Shown: positions 4,925 to 5,110 of the stretch, piece after piece
Layout of the letters: each line of letters begins with the position of its first letter
Position numbering within the stretch: the stretch's first letter is position 1
DNA from: Cyanobacteria bacterium OH_CDB_58
GTDB lineage: Bacteria; Cyanobacteriota; Vampirovibrionia; Gastranaerophilales; Gastranaerophilaceae
DNA: 5,110 bases
Assembly (NCBI GenBank): GCA_023435965.1
Contig: JAEZLC010000104.1
Location: 1 to 5,110 of the forward strand
Direction of reading: 5' to 3'
The notes under the pieces: model-generated
What the model saw: only the letters and a program-made list of their open reading frames with translations
Told to the model about the DNA's origin: nothing
The model's database searches: none
Made by a program: the position numbers and the translations under genes

Positions 4925-5110
4925 ATGACAGGCACACTTACTTTAGATCAAAGCATTTTCGATAATACAGTACTTGCAAATAACGACCCAAGAATGAGAT
5001 TCAGAAATTCAGCTGATCCAATCTATGTAGCATTCGATTATATCGACAATCAACCAATCTCTAAATTAGCTACATCTTTTGTTAAAGAATCAGTTTTTGA
5101 AATTATGAAC
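4925..5110 (+). CDS. N-terminal part of an unrecognised protein (3' truncated by window)
   Basis: The first 62 codons are open to the right edge: MTGTLTLDQSIFDNTVL, then NNDPRMRFRNSADPIYVAFDY, then a segment ending FVKESVFEIMN. I do not recognise the family. There is no signal peptide or transmembrane segment; the sequence is polar and looks like a soluble cytoplasmic protein. AGAGGA (4909-4914) is an acceptable ribosome site 10 bases before the ATG. No in-frame stop occurs and composition resembles the neighbouring genes, so it is likely real. It begins its own transcription unit after the RHH terminator and carries the shared element B upstream, which suggests regulated expression. Confidence 0.75.
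   Translation, partial: MTGTLTLDQSIFDNTVLANNDPRMRFRNSADPIYVAFDYIDNQPISKLATSFVKESVFEIMN

Noticed and set aside
1..5110. tRNA, rRNA, CRISPR array or insertion sequence
   Set aside because: No cloverleaf, regularly spaced repeats, transposase or terminal inverted repeats were seen on either strand.

Overview
This is AT-rich bacterial DNA, roughly one third G+C by eye. It has compact genes, clear Shine-Dalgarno sites (AAAGGAG, AAAGGA, GAGG), ATG starts and strong intrinsic terminators. Base composition and protein character would fit a gut Gastranaerophilales-type (Vampirovibrionia) or Firmicutes-like bacterium. That is an impression only: no marker gene here settles the taxonomy.

Positions 1-536 are the end of a host-like operon. 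The last 30 codons of an unidentified gene are followed 9 bases later by a YbgC/4-hydroxybenzoyl-CoA-type hotdog thioesterase. Positions 537-683 are a non-coding stretch rich in regulatory-looking signals: an inverted copy of a promoter/operator-like element and two palindromes just before the next start codon.

Positions 684-3466 look like accessory, phage- or plasmid-derived DNA. A 414-residue Lys-rich protein has a basic segment and C-terminal pattern that recall plasmid/phage replication initiators (weak assignment). After a 184-base spacer come two translationally coupled genes: a complete phage-type tail fibre and a small coiled-coil protein of the kind encoded just after tail fibres. 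No capsid, baseplate, lysis or integrase gene is present in the window, so the fibre pair stands alone.

A bidirectional terminator at 3469-3499 separates these genes from a convergent nitrilase-superfamily amidohydrolase (3511-4287, minus strand) with an intact Glu-Lys-Cys triad. The 218-base divergent region upstream holds a leftward promoter candidate, a leftward terminator-like hairpin inside the nitrilase leader, and paired TATATAC motifs. A 62-residue ribbon-helix-helix (RHH) DNA-binding protein follows at 4506-4694 with its own terminator. After it comes a 230-base regulatory region and the first 62 codons of an unrecognised gene that runs off the window.

The most interesting non-coding signal is a shared element. 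The region before the last gene (4838-4877) and the region before the 414-residue gene (648-609, opposite orientation) match at 33 of 40 positions. The TATATA/TATATAC core recurs between the nitrilase and RHH genes. One testable reading is that the RHH protein, or another local regulator, binds these three sites and ties the gene groups into a small regulon.
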